From NCBI GenBank assembly GCA_000277445.1, contig AJWJ01000108.1, positions 1-54,229 on the forward strand: DNA of 54,229 nt. Direction: 5' to 3'. Each line of letters opens with the position of its first letter. The first letter of the stretch is position 1. The DNA is from Polysphondylium violaceum (lineage: Eukaryota; Evosea; Eumycetozoa; Dictyosteliales; Dictyosteliaceae). The notes under the pieces are model-generated. The model made no database searches and was not told the origin of the DNA. It worked only from the letters and a program-made list of their open reading frames with translations. The position numbers and the translations under genes were made by a program. Positions 1 through 10,319 of this stretch are shown one piece after another.

Positions 1-1882
1 GAATACAAGTTAGATTTATTTGTAGTAAGTATATATATATATATATATATATACCAATTACTATTCTTTGCTCAATATTAATAATATTACTTTTTTATAC
101 TCTATTAGATTTTCAAATAATAAAAAAATATATAATCTAGCAAATTTAGCAAAAGAAATAGTCGAGTCTTTAAATGATAAATATAGACAATATATAATAC
201 AACAAAAGAAATTACAAAATAATCAAATCTATAGTTTTCTCGATGAAAACGAATTGGGTAAAAAATTTGAGTTGGTTATATTTAAAGTATTTGATCAAAA
301 GACACAACAACATCTACAATCCAATGGCAAAACAACGCTCTTGCACAAATATGAAAAGATATCTGATCATTTGGATTGTTTTTCAAAAGAAATACCAATT
401 TTACATTTATTCAATGCAGTTTCTGACTTATCTTTTCTTCAATTTGATTTAAACTCCGTGTTGGTCACCGGTATACCAATGAAGGAGAGTAGTCAAAACT
501 CCACTAGGGCAATCTATGACGTTGCTCTACTTTACTCGCCCAAGAGTATCGGTGGAAATAAATTCAATTTTCATCTCTTTTCCAAGGACAAGAAAAGTGA
601 AAAAGAGAAATATGAACAACTCTATCCAAAGATCTCGAGTTTAGAGACTAGATTAAACAATGAAATTACATTGAAATGGAAAACCAATGATAAAAAATTA
701 AATCCCGAAACCTTGGCCTGTACATGCTCGCATCTAATCACTCCATTTTTGGTGTCCTCCAATCCAAGTAGTTGTTTGCTTAAACATATTTGTTCAGGAA
801 ACTCTGTGTTTCTTGTCACCCCGCCAAGAGATGATGTTTTTACTCATGTATTAACACTACATGGAAAAGAGGTCTATATGCATTGCCTCCAAAATCCATT
901 GGATATTGAAAATATAATCCCCATTCTCGACTATTATGCTAAAGATCTATCAAAATATAGACTCCAGAGCTTTATAGATTTGGCCCACTCCTCTACCATT
1001 GCGCCTAGCAAAGATTTTTATTCAAAACCTTTGGCACCCTATCAAAAGATCACAGTACCAAATCCATTTTACAGTACAAATACAGACGCCGAAGAAGAAA
1101 TTGAGAAATCGATTAGTGTATATAGTCAAAAGAACAGTGTTGAAAAAAATACCCGTTACTTCCCTTGGTTAGAATCAGAGACTATATTTTTCAATAATGA
1201 ATTTGAAGAAGTGCAAAAAGTGTTGCAACCAATCAAAAAGATGATGATAAAAGACACTTTAAATAATGAAACCCTCGAACTTTTATCAAAACATATCATT
1301 CATTTTGGCAACCTAACTAGAAACAATGATCCCATTCTATTCCCTCAATGTAAAAATAATCAAAACCAAAGAAAAGAATGTTATCGAAAAGTTTGGAATG
1401 AATTTTATTTGTTTTCAAAACTATGTCAAACTTGTCCAAATCATATCGAATTATTTTTAGCAATTGAAAAAATGGCAATTCAATATCAATTTATAAATCA
1501 ACCTTCTCAAAATGAAAATAATATCAATAATCAAAATAATCATCAAAATAATAATAATAACAATAATAATAACCAAAATAATAATAATAACAATAGTCAA
1601 AATAATAATATGGCAAATAAATTATTTAAACAACAACACCAACAACAACAACAACAACAGCAGTATCAACAACAACAACAGCAACAACAACCATTATATC
1701 AAAATTTACATCAACAACAACAGCAGCAACAACAACAACACCATCAAAATATGAAAAATGTAAATGAACAAACATTATGGAAACAATATAGTAAAGGTAA
1801 AAAACAAGCCAAAGAGGATGATCTTAATAAAGAAAAATTAAGACAACAAAATTTAACGAGACCTCCCAATATGAATAATTAA
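1..1882 (+). CDS. INTS13: Integrator complex subunit 13 (asunder), 3' part
   Basis: The gene is cut by the window edge. Visible coding exons are 1-24 and 141-1882, with an intron at 25-140 (GTAAGT...CTAG) that holds an AT dinucleotide run. This join reads VRFICTN, matching RIICITN of human INTS13; the acceptor near 110 would need a frame with a stop at 11-13. About 587 residues are visible, so roughly the first 150 are missing. Family hallmarks follow in order: GIPMKE, YDVALL, EITLKW, PSSCL, a THVLTLHGKEVYMH-like block, NTRYFPW and YRKVWNE. Asn and Gln runs (about 1510-1745) separate this core from a basic tail with LW, which resembles the C-terminal cleavage-module-binding region of INTS13. 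The protein is a nuclear Integrator subunit involved in snRNA 3' processing and RNA polymerase II attenuation. An AATAAA overlaps the stop codon. The gene converges on DDX1, 78 bases away. Confidence 0.93.
31..53. repeat. AT dinucleotide run in INTS13 intron
   Basis: An uninterrupted alternating AT tract lies just after the GTAAGT donor of the visible INTS13 intron. It is simple sequence with no sign of function. Confidence 0.9.
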
Positions 1883-1960
1883 ATAAATAAATTGATAGCT
1901 TTTTTTTTGTAAAGAAAAAGACTAATGAATACATTATTAAAGTTTTCATAAATATTTTAT

Positions 1961-4383
1961 TTATGTGGACATTGAATCTACTTTAGATAAAACTCTCTTT
2001 GGTAAAGATAAAAAGTCAACTTGAATAGTTTCTTCCAAGTGGGCCAATTCTATGACTCTTGATTTCAATTGTTCAGTGTGTGGCTGATATTCAAGATGTT
2101 TTTTAGCATTTCTATCTTTAAAGTTACCAAATTTAGACTCGGCCAAATGTTCAGGGAGTTTAAATTCGGCATTCAACTCGACTGGACCAAGGTTTTCGAG
2201 CATTGGTTGGAAAAGAGATGGCTCATCATACCAAATACAACAACCACGTTGTTCGACAAGATCGGTATTAAAACAACCTTTACCTTTGTTTCTACAATTG
2301 ATGTGATACCAAACCTTTTCTTGATGGGCACCAATAATAGATACAGCCAAACCAATTCTATCGGCACGACCAACACGACCAACACGATGTATATAGTCTT
2401 CAAAGTTGTCTGGGAGTGTGTAATTTATTACAAATGGAAGACCACGAACATCAATACCTCTGGCAGCAACATCTGTACAAATGAGGAATTTGATTTCGCC
2501 ACTCTTGAATTTTTCCAAGTTTTCTTTTCTTACATTGGTGGCCTTGTCACTGTGGAGAACGGCACAAGGATAATCACCCTCAAGTGCTTTGTCATTGAGT
2601 CTTCCACCGGCGGCATTTAAAAATTCATAAACATGATCGCAATCAAGACGAGTTCTGGCAAAAATGATGGCTTGGTCCATATTGAATGATTTGATAACTT
2701 TGAGTAAGAGTTGGGCTTTCAACAACTTGATGGCCTCTGATTTTTGCTCGTCAGTCTTTAGTTTGCCAAATTCTTTGACGTCTTGATTGTGAACACCATC
2801 GGTTTTCATTCTAAGTGGATTGCCACTATCTCTCCACAATGGTTGCATTGCTTCTGGATCGGCTTTGACATAAGCATGTGTGATGAGATCTGGAATAAAG
2901 TCTTTGCCTTTCAAATCTACCCAAGTTGGATTCTTTGTAATTTGTTCACAAAACTTGACCACCTTTGGTGAATGAAGGGTGGCGGAAAAGAAGAGTACTT
3001 GGAGATTATTGATTGGTAGTTTGTTGTAGATAAAGTTTACGATTGCCAAATTTTCATCAATCAGTTGATCGGCTTCATCCAAAACAAAGAATTTAATATT
3101 TGTCAAATCAATGGCACCCTCTTTGACCAACGATTCCAAACGACCTGGTGTACCAATAACGATATCTCCATCGGCACTACCTGCAGATCTCTTTGTATCA
3201 AATCCACCAATACAAAGTGATACTTCAATCTTTGGCTCTAAAAGATATTTTGAAAAATTGAGGATGGCACTATAAGTTTGATCAGCCAATTCTCTAGTTG
3301 GTTCGATAATTAAAGACAACGGTGTTCTTTTTTTGTTTATATTACTACTGTTATCATTTTGCTCTTGTTGTTTTTGTTGTTTCTTATTATTGTTGTTTTT
3401 CTTTTTATCATTATTTGTTGTTGTTGGTACAACTACATTTGATTCCTCTAATAATTCAGCTTCTGAAAGTGGTTTAAAACCTGATAATTGATGTTTCATT
3501 GGAGATTCACCAAAATTAAAACCCATCTCGGCATTCTTTAACAAGAGAGCGGGATAAAAGATACCCAATTTGCTGTTAAATTGAAAAGCGGTACCAAAGT
3601 TTTCACCATTCTTTGTGAAACCCATAATCTCTTGATCAAAATCTATATAACAACCAATGACATCGTTGGTGCCAAATGGCTTACCATAATCTACAAATTT
3701 AGACTCTGTCGATTTCTTTCCTGTGCCACCATAACCCCAACTAAATTTATCGGTACCTATATTTCTTGTCGACTTTTTCAAAGCCCATCCAACTCTACAC
3801 AAACCTTCGTCTCTTACTGTAGCTTCATAATAATATTTTCCTGAACTAATACCTTTGGTTGCTCTAACACCAGACCAATCTGGTGAACGACTTTGACAAA
3901 CAAGTCCATCAATGGCCAAATCTTTGTCTCTATCATTTAAATTCCATTTTACAGATGCACTCTCTTGTTCTTGTTCATCTTGTTTCTTTTCTTCAATTGG
4001 AATATTAACAACTGCTTTATTATTTAGTGTTTCATATGTAATTTGTAAAATTGGTAATGCAAATGCACCTGTTTTACCTGAACCTGTTTCTGCTGCCTAT
4101 TGTTATCACTGGTTAATAATGGAATCATACTATTGCTACCACCACTGATATACATACAGCCAAAACATCACCACCACCTAAAATGAGAGGAATAGCTTCT
4201 GCTTGAATTGGGGTAGGTAAAGTCCAATCTAATTCTTCAACGGCTTGAATAATTTCTGGTAAAACACCTAAATCTTCAAATGCAGACTAATTGTATCGAT
4301 ATATTAATATAACTATTGGTGTTTCTGAATGTAATGATTGTGATGATGTTCACCATAACCATCATCTAAAATATCCATACCAT
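1961..4383 (-). CDS. ddx1: DEAD-box RNA helicase DDX1
   Basis: Exons on the minus strand are 4383-4381 (only the ATG), 4286-4158 and 4096-1961, giving 755 residues; human DDX1 has 740. Exon 2 reads [21 protein letters not shown], close to the DDX1 N-terminus, and exon 3 opens with AAETGSGKT (Walker A, about residues 45-53). A SPRY domain (about 107-245) is inserted in the first RecA fold, as is typical of DDX1. Then follow PTREL, GTPGR, VLDEAD (about 380), [16 protein letters not shown] and [11 protein letters not shown]1 is an ATP-dependent RNA helicase linked to tRNA ligase complexes, mRNA 3' processing and DNA-break RNA clearance. Low-complexity N/K/Q sequence follows the SPRY domain. The first intron separates the start codon from the rest of the gene; retention would give a short dead-end reading frame. 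The gene is divergent from the secreted protein at 4842. Confidence 0.96.
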
Positions 4384-4841
4384 TGTGATATATATTTAAA
4401 TTGTAATAATAATAATAATAAATCTGAATAAAGATGGATATAGAGATATAAAATAAAAACTGTTTTTCAATCTTCTCTTACAGAAGTTTGGATGATTTCT
4501 GAAAATAAACAGACCTTCAATCGAAACATATGTAATAAGATTTTTTTAAGAAAAAAATTTAAAAAAATTTTTATAAAATTTCTTGAGTATTTATTGAGAA
4601 AAGGGAATTGGTAATAATGTCAAAATGTTTTTGACTCTGCCAAATAGTAAACTTTTTATATATCTTTCATGATCAATTATTTACGACAAACAATGATTAA
4701 GATTATACACTTGTTAACATATATTAAATAAATTTATTAAAAATGGAATAAATAAATATAAAAAGAGAGTTTTTTGTAATTTGATTTTATAAAATTTTTA
4801 ATTTGTATTATTTGTATATCTGTAATTATTTATTTGAAAAA
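4384..4841. other. Divergent intergenic promoter region
   Basis: These 458 bases separate the start of DDX1 (minus) from the start of the gene at 4842 (plus), so both promoters must lie here. The sequence is AT-rich, with A and T runs around 4541-4575 and TATA-like stretches near 4655 and 4755. I see no conserved coding segment or structured RNA. Confidence 0.6.
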
Positions 4842-6314
4842 ATGAATTTTATTTATTTGTATATCTTTTTATTTATTGGGATTTTGTTTTGTTTTGGTGA
4901 ATCAAAACAACAACAATTAGATTTTTTAACCCATTTTCATAGCGATGAAATTAATCAACCTTTAATTCAAAATATTCTTTATCACATTGAATCTTTTTCT
5001 TTTGTAAATTATTTTTCAAAAATTAATTTAAATAATAACAATAACAAAAATGATGTAGATTATTATCAAGGGTACTATGCAACTGTTGGTTCAAAAAAAT
5101 TGGCAAATGATATCAGTCTCTTGAAATACCATATCCAAAATAGAATTCCATTGATTTTAATTGATGTAGACCAAGCCGACAAACAACATCTCTGTGCCAT
5201 GGTGAACGGATGTTTTAATGGTACAAATAATATCCTTGCCTATATTCCCAGGGAAACCAAAGATGGCCTGAAGTTCCACAGAATATATAATTGGATGGCG
5301 GCTGTTGTTGATCAACAAAGAAATCAAGATGACCAAACGAGTGATGTAAACTTTACACCTTTTAATCATTTTACTGGTGAATTTTTAGAAAAGCTTGTTG
5401 GCGATAGTAGTCCAATCAGTGCATTGATTCCACCTTCAAACACCGCCATTCCATTCTCTTACTATGAAACCTCTGTCTCTGGCTCTTTTAATTTGCAGGC
5501 CAAAGGAAAGACCTATGTTGGACCCGTTCAAACCTTTTCCAATAGAATTGATAACCACGTCTATCTTTACAAAGATGTACCAGATAATTTGATCTACTTT
5601 GGTCTTTTGCAAAACTCCTATGCATTCCCTGGATCACCAATTGGTATTAATGATCCAACTCGTGCCATTGGTTATTTCCAAACTGGTTTCTCTATTGCCA
5701 ATTCTCCATCCTATAATGGTGCACCATTGGATCAAAGATACTTTAATCTTGAACAAACTTCCCCAGCCACTGTCAATCAAGCCCACCAACTGACAAACAC
5801 TGTGTCTACAAGTTTCTCTGTAGAGGTAAGCTTTAGCATTGGGCCCGATGGTCCTTCAGGTGGTGCTGGAACCAAAGCCGAATGGAGTTCAACCACTACC
5901 GATGTTGAAAATATTAGTGACTGGGGTATTAATGAAATGACCAATCCATCAACCATGAAAACCCAATGGATGTTCCATCAACAATTTCCATATGATCCAG
6001 AAACACTTGGCTATGCTAATTTTGGCAGCTGGTGGCAACAAGCCTATAGTAATGAAAATGTAAAATATCCACCAAGTCTCTCGACAAACACTCTCCAAGC
6101 CACCACTCTTAGTGTATGGAAGGCCAGTACATTACTTGTTGATCCCAGTACCCAAATGATTGTAATGGATATTGATTACAGTATCTATCATGCCGCTTGT
6201 ATGGTTGTCCACAAGGACACTTTTTACGATTCCCACCACAAACTCTTTTACAGTCTCACCAATCTAAATGAAGGACGCCAATCTGTCAATCTCAACTATT
6301 TCCCAAATCACTAG
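4842..6314 (+). CDS. Secreted leukocidin/cytolysin-like protein (predicted pore former)
   Basis: A single exon encodes 490 residues. I take the ATG at 4842 because the frame upstream has only a TTG, and because this ATG opens directly on a hydrophobic signal peptide (residues 1 to about 20, MNFIYLYIF...). About residues 25-170 resemble the pro-region of large beta-barrel cytolysins: a thioredoxin-like strand pattern with ILIDVDQ followed by a Cys pair (LCAMVNGC). About 190-480 are rich in alternating polar/hydrophobic strands and in Gly, Ser and Thr. They include a glycine-rich SIGPDGPSGGAG segment flanked by Ser/Thr strands, which could be a membrane-inserting stem, and a C-terminal aromatic part with FGSWW. 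This layout fits the leukocidin/hemolysin superfamily, but the assignment rests on pattern and order, not on an alignment. A role against bacteria or other prey or competitors is inference. Confidence 0.5.
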   Translation: MNFIYLYIFLFIGILFCFGESKQQQLDFLTHFHSDEINQPLIQNILYHIESFSFVNYFSKINLNNNNNKNDVDYYQGYYATVGSKKLANDISLLKYHIQNRIPLILIDVDQADKQHLCAMVNGCFNGTNNILAYIPRETKDGLKFHRIYNWMAAVVDQQRNQDDQTSDVNFTPFNHFTGEFLEKLVGDSSPISALIPPSNTAIPFSYYETSVSGSFNLQAKGKTYVGPVQTFSNRIDNHVYLYKDVPDNLIYFGLLQNSYAFPGSPIGINDPTRAIGYFQTGFSIANSPSYNGAPLDQRYFNLEQTSPATVNQAHQLTNTVSTSFSVEVSFSIGPDGPSGGAGTKAEWSSTTTDVENISDWGINEMTNPSTMKTQWMFHQQFPYDPETLGYANFGSWWQQAYSNENVKYPPSLSTNTLQATTLSVWKASTLLVDPSTQMIVMDIDYSIYHAACMVVHKDTFYDSHHKLFYSLTNLNEGRQSVNLNYFPNH

Positions 6315-6358
6315 AGAGCGAGTCCTCTGACAGTAGACAACAATACCTTATATCATTA

Positions 6359-6364
6359 AATAAA
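6359..6364 (+). terminator. Poly(A) signal AATAAA
   Basis: A canonical AATAAA lies about 45 bases after the stop codon of the secreted protein gene and is followed by T-rich sequence. Confidence 0.5.
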
Positions 6365-6392
6365 ATTTATTTAGATATCACTTTTTTTAAAA

Positions 6393-6476
6393 CAGTATAT
6401 AATATTATTTGTGAATTGTTGTTATTACTATAAAAATGAAAACAAGATTTTGTTTTTTTTTTTTTTTTTTTTTTTT
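6393..6476 (+). promoter_or_regulatory. Likely core promoter of PDCL3 gene (TATA plus oligo-dT)
   Basis: A TATAATATT-like element near 6395 is followed by a run of 24 T (6453-6476), about 90 bases before the ATG. A TATA box followed by oligo-dT near the transcription start is the known core promoter form of dictyostelids. The exact start site is not visible. Confidence 0.45.
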
Positions 6477-6566
6477 CTAAATTTGGGATTATTTTTTTTC
6501 ATTGTCTTTTTGTATCTATTTTAACATTTTTGTAAAGATATATCTATATTCATTTAAACAACAATC

Positions 6567-7409
6567 ATGTCAGGAAGAACTGAATGGGAAGATATTCAAA
6601 TTAGATTGGGTAATATGAAAGCCCCTCCTAAAGAATTAACTGAAGATGAACTATTTGATCTTATTCAAGAAGCTGCTGTATTAGCTTCTGAAGCTGAAAA
6701 AAGAGAGAAATTAGAAAACGCATCTCTTGAAGATCTTCGTGAAATGGAAGATGATGAAGATGAAAAGGTTTTAGAAGAATTAAGGTATATCCAGATATAA
6801 TATCTTAGGTATATATGTGATAAGGACTAACAGGTATTATCATTATTATTGTAGAAAGAGAAGAATTGCTCAAATGAAATTAGAAAAAGAGTTGAATAAA
6901 TTTGGTGAACTTTATCATATCTCTGAGCCATCTTATAAATCAGAAGTCACTGAAACTAAAGGAATCTTTGTCGTTGTTCATTTATTTAAATCGGGGTAAA
7001 TATAGTTAGTAGGCGATCTATCTATTATAAATATATAATCAATATTAATATATAGAATGTTAGTATTCCACAATGTCAATTAATCAATGAATATTTGGGT
7101 CAATTGGCTAAAAAGTTTAAGGCAACTAAATTTGTAAAGATTAGATCAGAGGAAGCTATTCATAACTATCCAGATAAGAATTTACCAACCGTTTTAATTT
7201 ACTACAGTGGCGATATTGTTGGTCAAATCATTACATTGGCTCAAACTGGTGGCGATGCTACCACCATGAAAGACATTGAATGGCAATTGGCTAAATTTGG
7301 TGCTGTCAAAACCGATATGCAAGAAGACCCCAAACTCACTGCCAAGAAAAAGAAATCCTCTCGAGGAAAATACGACTCTGACGAGTCTGATGACTCTGAT
7401 AGAGATTAA
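6567..7409 (+). CDS. PDCL3: Phosducin-like protein 3 (PDCL3/PhLP2 group)
   Basis: Exons 6567-6784, 6855-6995 and 7064-7409 give 234 residues; human PDCL3 has 239. The N-terminal helix TEWEDIQIRLG...PPKE is the family signature. It is followed by an acidic helix with KRRIAQMK and a thioredoxin-like fold (about 85-205) with FVVVHLFKSG, IPQCQLINEYL, KFVKIRS and LPTVLIYYSGD. An acidic/serine tail of SD repeats ends the protein. Exon 3 must start at 7064: the earlier TATAG acceptor at about 7055 leads to a stop. The family acts in the cytosol as co-chaperones of the CCT chaperonin in folding actin, tubulin and cell-cycle proteins; a PhLP2 protein is essential in D. discoideum. Confidence 0.93.
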
Positions 7410-8228
7410 ATAATATAAAATAAGAAACTATCCAAACACATTATATTATTATTATTATAATCAATCCTCAACAACAAACAACATGCGCCACTCACACCAA
7501 ATATCCAACTTGTCTTGGATGATTTAATGTTATTAAAATAACGCGAATCTCTTCATCTTTGCTTTTTCTTTTCCCCACATCCATCCCCATTAGTAAATAA
7601 AACCCCTATGTAAATTTATTTTTTCTTTTTTTACCCCTCTATGCTTATGTTTTCTTCTACCCCTCCTCCCTTGTGTGCTTGACTTTTATTTATTGTTTTT
7701 TGCAATTCATTTTCTTTTTTTCACTTTCTTTCGGTATCTTTTTTATTTTTATGTTTGTGTGTGTCTGTGATCATTCTGTAATCTTTTTCACTCTAAAAAC
7801 TATAAACCAAAAATACAAACACAAAAATAGAAAGACTCTGGGTTTTTTCAATTCAATTGTATTTTGTGCACAACATTTATCTGGTTTTTTCAAAAATTAA
7901 TTTTATTATTTTTTGCATATTTTTTTCATCTGGGTTCCCATTCAAACAAGAACACGCACTCTTTTGTCGACAAGAAAAAATACAGCAGCACTCTCATTCA
8001 TAGTAAAAGAAACGCTCTTTTCCACTTTTATTCATATGTTGTTTTTGCAAATACCTTCAACAACACCTTTATTGGCCAATTAGATATTTTATCTATACCA
8101 CATCCCATATCAACGTGTAGCGTGACATTATCACTACTATCACAGCAACACTAATAATAGCATACATACATACACACTCATCTGGACTCTAATTATAATA
8201 ATAATATAGTAATAACAGTCAGTAGAAA
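7410..8228. other. Intergenic region, pyrimidine-rich
   Basis: These 819 bases hold no convincing gene. Long C/T-rich stretches (about 7560-7760) and A/C-rich leader-like sequence just before 8229 suggest the promoter and 5' UTR of the next gene. Two open frames inside (around 7673-8154) have compositionally biased translations without any domain, and I treat them as chance. Confidence 0.6.
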
Positions 8229-9128
8229 ATGAGGAAATTTTATTGGAATAAAAGAATTATGCATAGATATCTTGCATATGCGGTGATGATACCACTCACC
8301 ATGACGGCAGTCACTGGATTCTTGTACAAGATATTGCTGGATGTAATTGGTGTTCAAAAGGAAAAGATTAAATTCTTGTTAAAGTTACACCAAATGTCTA
8401 TACTTTTTCCAAATAGTGCAGTGTTTTACACGACGTTGTTGACAACCATTGTTACGGCTCTAGTTGTTTTTGGCTATTCTATGATATATAATCCACTTTG
8501 GTCGAGATCGTCGAGAAGTGGTCGTAACAATAGATTTGTTCCACAGTCTATGAGAGAATATCATCACAGATACTCGTCTGTGATATTTATCATTCTGCTA
8601 TTTATGACACTGTCTGGAGGAGTGTATAGATTCCTCAGAGCGGTGGTGGGCATAGAAAAAGAAGATATTCATTGGTTACTAGAACTACATCATATGGGCT
8701 TTCTTCCAAATTGGTTGAGCGTCATATGGGTTACATTTGCTTTCCTCTGTATATTCTCGCTACTTGTCAGTGGTGGTAGAATCCTACCATTGATCAATAG
8801 TCTATTCAGACCATCCAAGTATCAAGTATTGGCCAGCGGTACTTCAACACCACCCACACCATCTGCAAATGATATCAGTATAATAGTTGCTAGTGGTGGT
8901 AGTAGTAGTGGCGGTAGTGGTAATATTGATACACTTGGAAATCATGATATAAATGAAATAGATGTAGAAGAAGAAACTTATCCTATCAATAGTGCATATA
9001 ACAATAATAGCAATAACAACAATCACTCTATTTTAAATACCAGTCCAACAGATATAGATTATCAACATTATAATTCTTCCTCCTCCTCGTTGTCTCCAAG
9101 AGATAATGATCTCAAAGATTCATTTTAA
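8229..9128 (+). CDS. Four-helix membrane protein with duplicated His-pair unit (PepSY-TM-like)
   Basis: A single exon encodes 299 residues. The first 195 form two copies of one unit. Copy A runs from about 8 to 90 and copy B from about 108 to 192. Each has an HRY motif before the first helix (H12; H112/H113), a TG/SG followed by Y and an amphipathic linker starting G(V/I)xKE, an LHxM motif (H54; H154), and a second helix. This gives four predicted membrane spans. His at fixed places near the ends of helices is the pattern of heme-binding membrane bundles such as PepSY-associated TM proteins. Heme binding and electron transfer are inference. The tail (about 200-299) is Ser/Gly/Asn-rich and acidic, probably cytosolic. 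The gene converges on the FKBP gene. Confidence 0.6.
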   Translation: MRKFYWNKRIMHRYLAYAVMIPLTMTAVTGFLYKILLDVIGVQKEKIKFLLKLHQMSILFPNSAVFYTTLLTTIVTALVVFGYSMIYNPLWSRSSRSGRNNRFVPQSMREYHHRYSSVIFIILLFMTLSGGVYRFLRAVVGIEKEDIHWLLELHHMGFLPNWLSVIWVTFAFLCIFSLLVSGGRILPLINSLFRPSKYQVLASGTSTPPTPSANDISIIVASGGSSSGGSGNIDTLGNHDINEIDVEEETYPINSAYNNNSNNNNHSILNTSPTDIDYQHYNSSSSSLSPRDNDLKDSF

Positions 9129-9159
9129 AATAAACACCACGATAATATAGTAAATATTT

Positions 9160-9190
9160 TAGATTTAAATTTAGATTTAGATTTAGATTT
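9160..9190. repeat. Short ATTTAG tandem repeat
   Basis: Several near-tandem ATTTAG hexamers lie in the 3' spacer between the convergent genes. The tract is probably simple-sequence drift; it is too short and too internal to be telomeric. Confidence 0.6.
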
Positions 9191-9388
9191 CTTTTTTAAA
9201 TCTTTAGGATATGATCTAGTTTTTTTTTTTTTTTTCTAAATTGGTAATTGATCAAGTAGGGTTGTTACCAAAAGGGGATAGTAAGGGGATTTTATATAAA
9301 TAAACGAAACTATAGTTTTTTATTCTATATGTTACATTTGGTTAAACTTTTTGAGGTACGTACTATTATTATTATTATTATATTTTAA

Positions 9389-9973
9389 TTAATTTGATTT
9401 GGCCTTTTTGTTTTTCTTTTCTTTTGGTTGTTTGACGTGTGGCTTTGGCTTTTCATCAGCATTGCCTGGGTATAATTTGACAATATAATAAACAGCACCA
9501 ACAAAAATACCTAAAATAACAAAGGCACCAATAGTTGAACCAGATGGAATCAAACTAACATACAATGGGACATCTGGACCAGCGACAACGTCAACGATTT
9601 CGAGGTCAAAGAATAAATCAGCCTTTGGTGGGATTTTACCTTCGATACCTTGTTCACCGTAGGCGAGTTGATAGGGGATCTTGATGGTTCTCTTTTCATT
9701 CAAACAAGCGCCCATGACACCAATTTCAAAACCTGGAATGACTTGACGACCACCAACAACAAATGAAAATGGACCGTGGAATTCAGAGGAATCAAAAACA
9801 GTACCGTCCTCATACTTGCCAACATAAGACACAGAGACATTATCGTGAAGTTTGACGAGTGGAGTTGGGCATTTTTCATTTTGCATACTAGAGCTGAGTA
9901 ATTCAACCTTTTGTGAGATTACAACAGATGCTAATAAAGCAAAGATAACAAGACTAATAATGCTAATCTTCAT
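9389..9973 (-). CDS. FKBP-type peptidyl-prolyl isomerase, secretory pathway, C-terminal TM anchor
   Basis: One exon encodes 194 residues. A signal peptide (1 to about 20, MKISIISLVIFALLASVV) is followed by an FKBP domain (about 38-132): VSYVGKYEDGTVFDSS, PFSFVVGGRQVIPGFE, AYGEQG, IPPKADLFFDLEIVDV. The residues that line the FK506/proline pocket (Y, F, D, V, I, Y and F) are present. Unlike short FK506-binding proteins, it adds a transmembrane helix (about 146-166) and a basic Lys-rich tail. It therefore probably sits in the ER membrane with the isomerase in the lumen and the tail in the cytosol. The tail ends KAKSN rather than a classical KKXX signal. It would catalyse proline isomerisation during folding of secreted proteins. 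Confidence 0.92.
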   Translation of the reverse strand: MKISIISLVIFALLASVVISQKVELLSSSMQNEKCPTPLVKLHDNVSVSYVGKYEDGTVFDSSEFHGPFSFVVGGRQVIPGFEIGVMGACLNEKRTIKIPYQLAYGEQGIEGKIPPKADLFFDLEIVDVVAGPDVPLYVSLIPSGSTIGAFVILGIFVGAVYYIVKLYPGNADEKPKPHVKQPKEKKNKKAKSN

Positions 9974-10319
9974 TTTTTAATTGTTATTTATGTGTATATA
10001 AACGATATAAAGATATATATAAAAAAGAAGAAAATATCCTTGAAAATGAAAAAATTTGGTGGCTGTGGGGGTGTATTTTTTTTAAAAAAAATTTTGTTGT
10101 GCCCATGTCATCTCACTGCTAAAATTTGGTCAAAAGTCAGAAGTTCCTGAAAAAAAAAAAAAGATATTTTTAGACTTGCATAGATTGTATTATTATTACT
10201 ATGTTTTCTTTATTTAGTTATTACTAGGGTGTGTGAGTGTGGGGGTGTGAGTTAATGCGGATAAAGGATGATAATTGATTGAGTAACACTATCCAACACA
10301 CACATAGATTGAATGATTA
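9974..10319. other. Intergenic region upstream of FKBP gene
   Basis: This stretch holds the FKBP promoter (minus strand) and the 3' end of the GTPase gene. It contains T and A runs (about 10077-10095, 10149-10162) and a G/T-rich stretch near 10228-10250. No gene is visible. Confidence 0.6.

Noticed and set aside
7673-8154. Two overlapping open frames upstream of the His-pair membrane protein
   Set aside because: Phe/Leu-rich translation of T-rich sequence, most likely promoter and 5' UTR.
9160-9190. ATTTAG repeats considered as telomere-like sequence
   Set aside because: Only a few units, internal, between two 3' ends; better explained as simple repeat.
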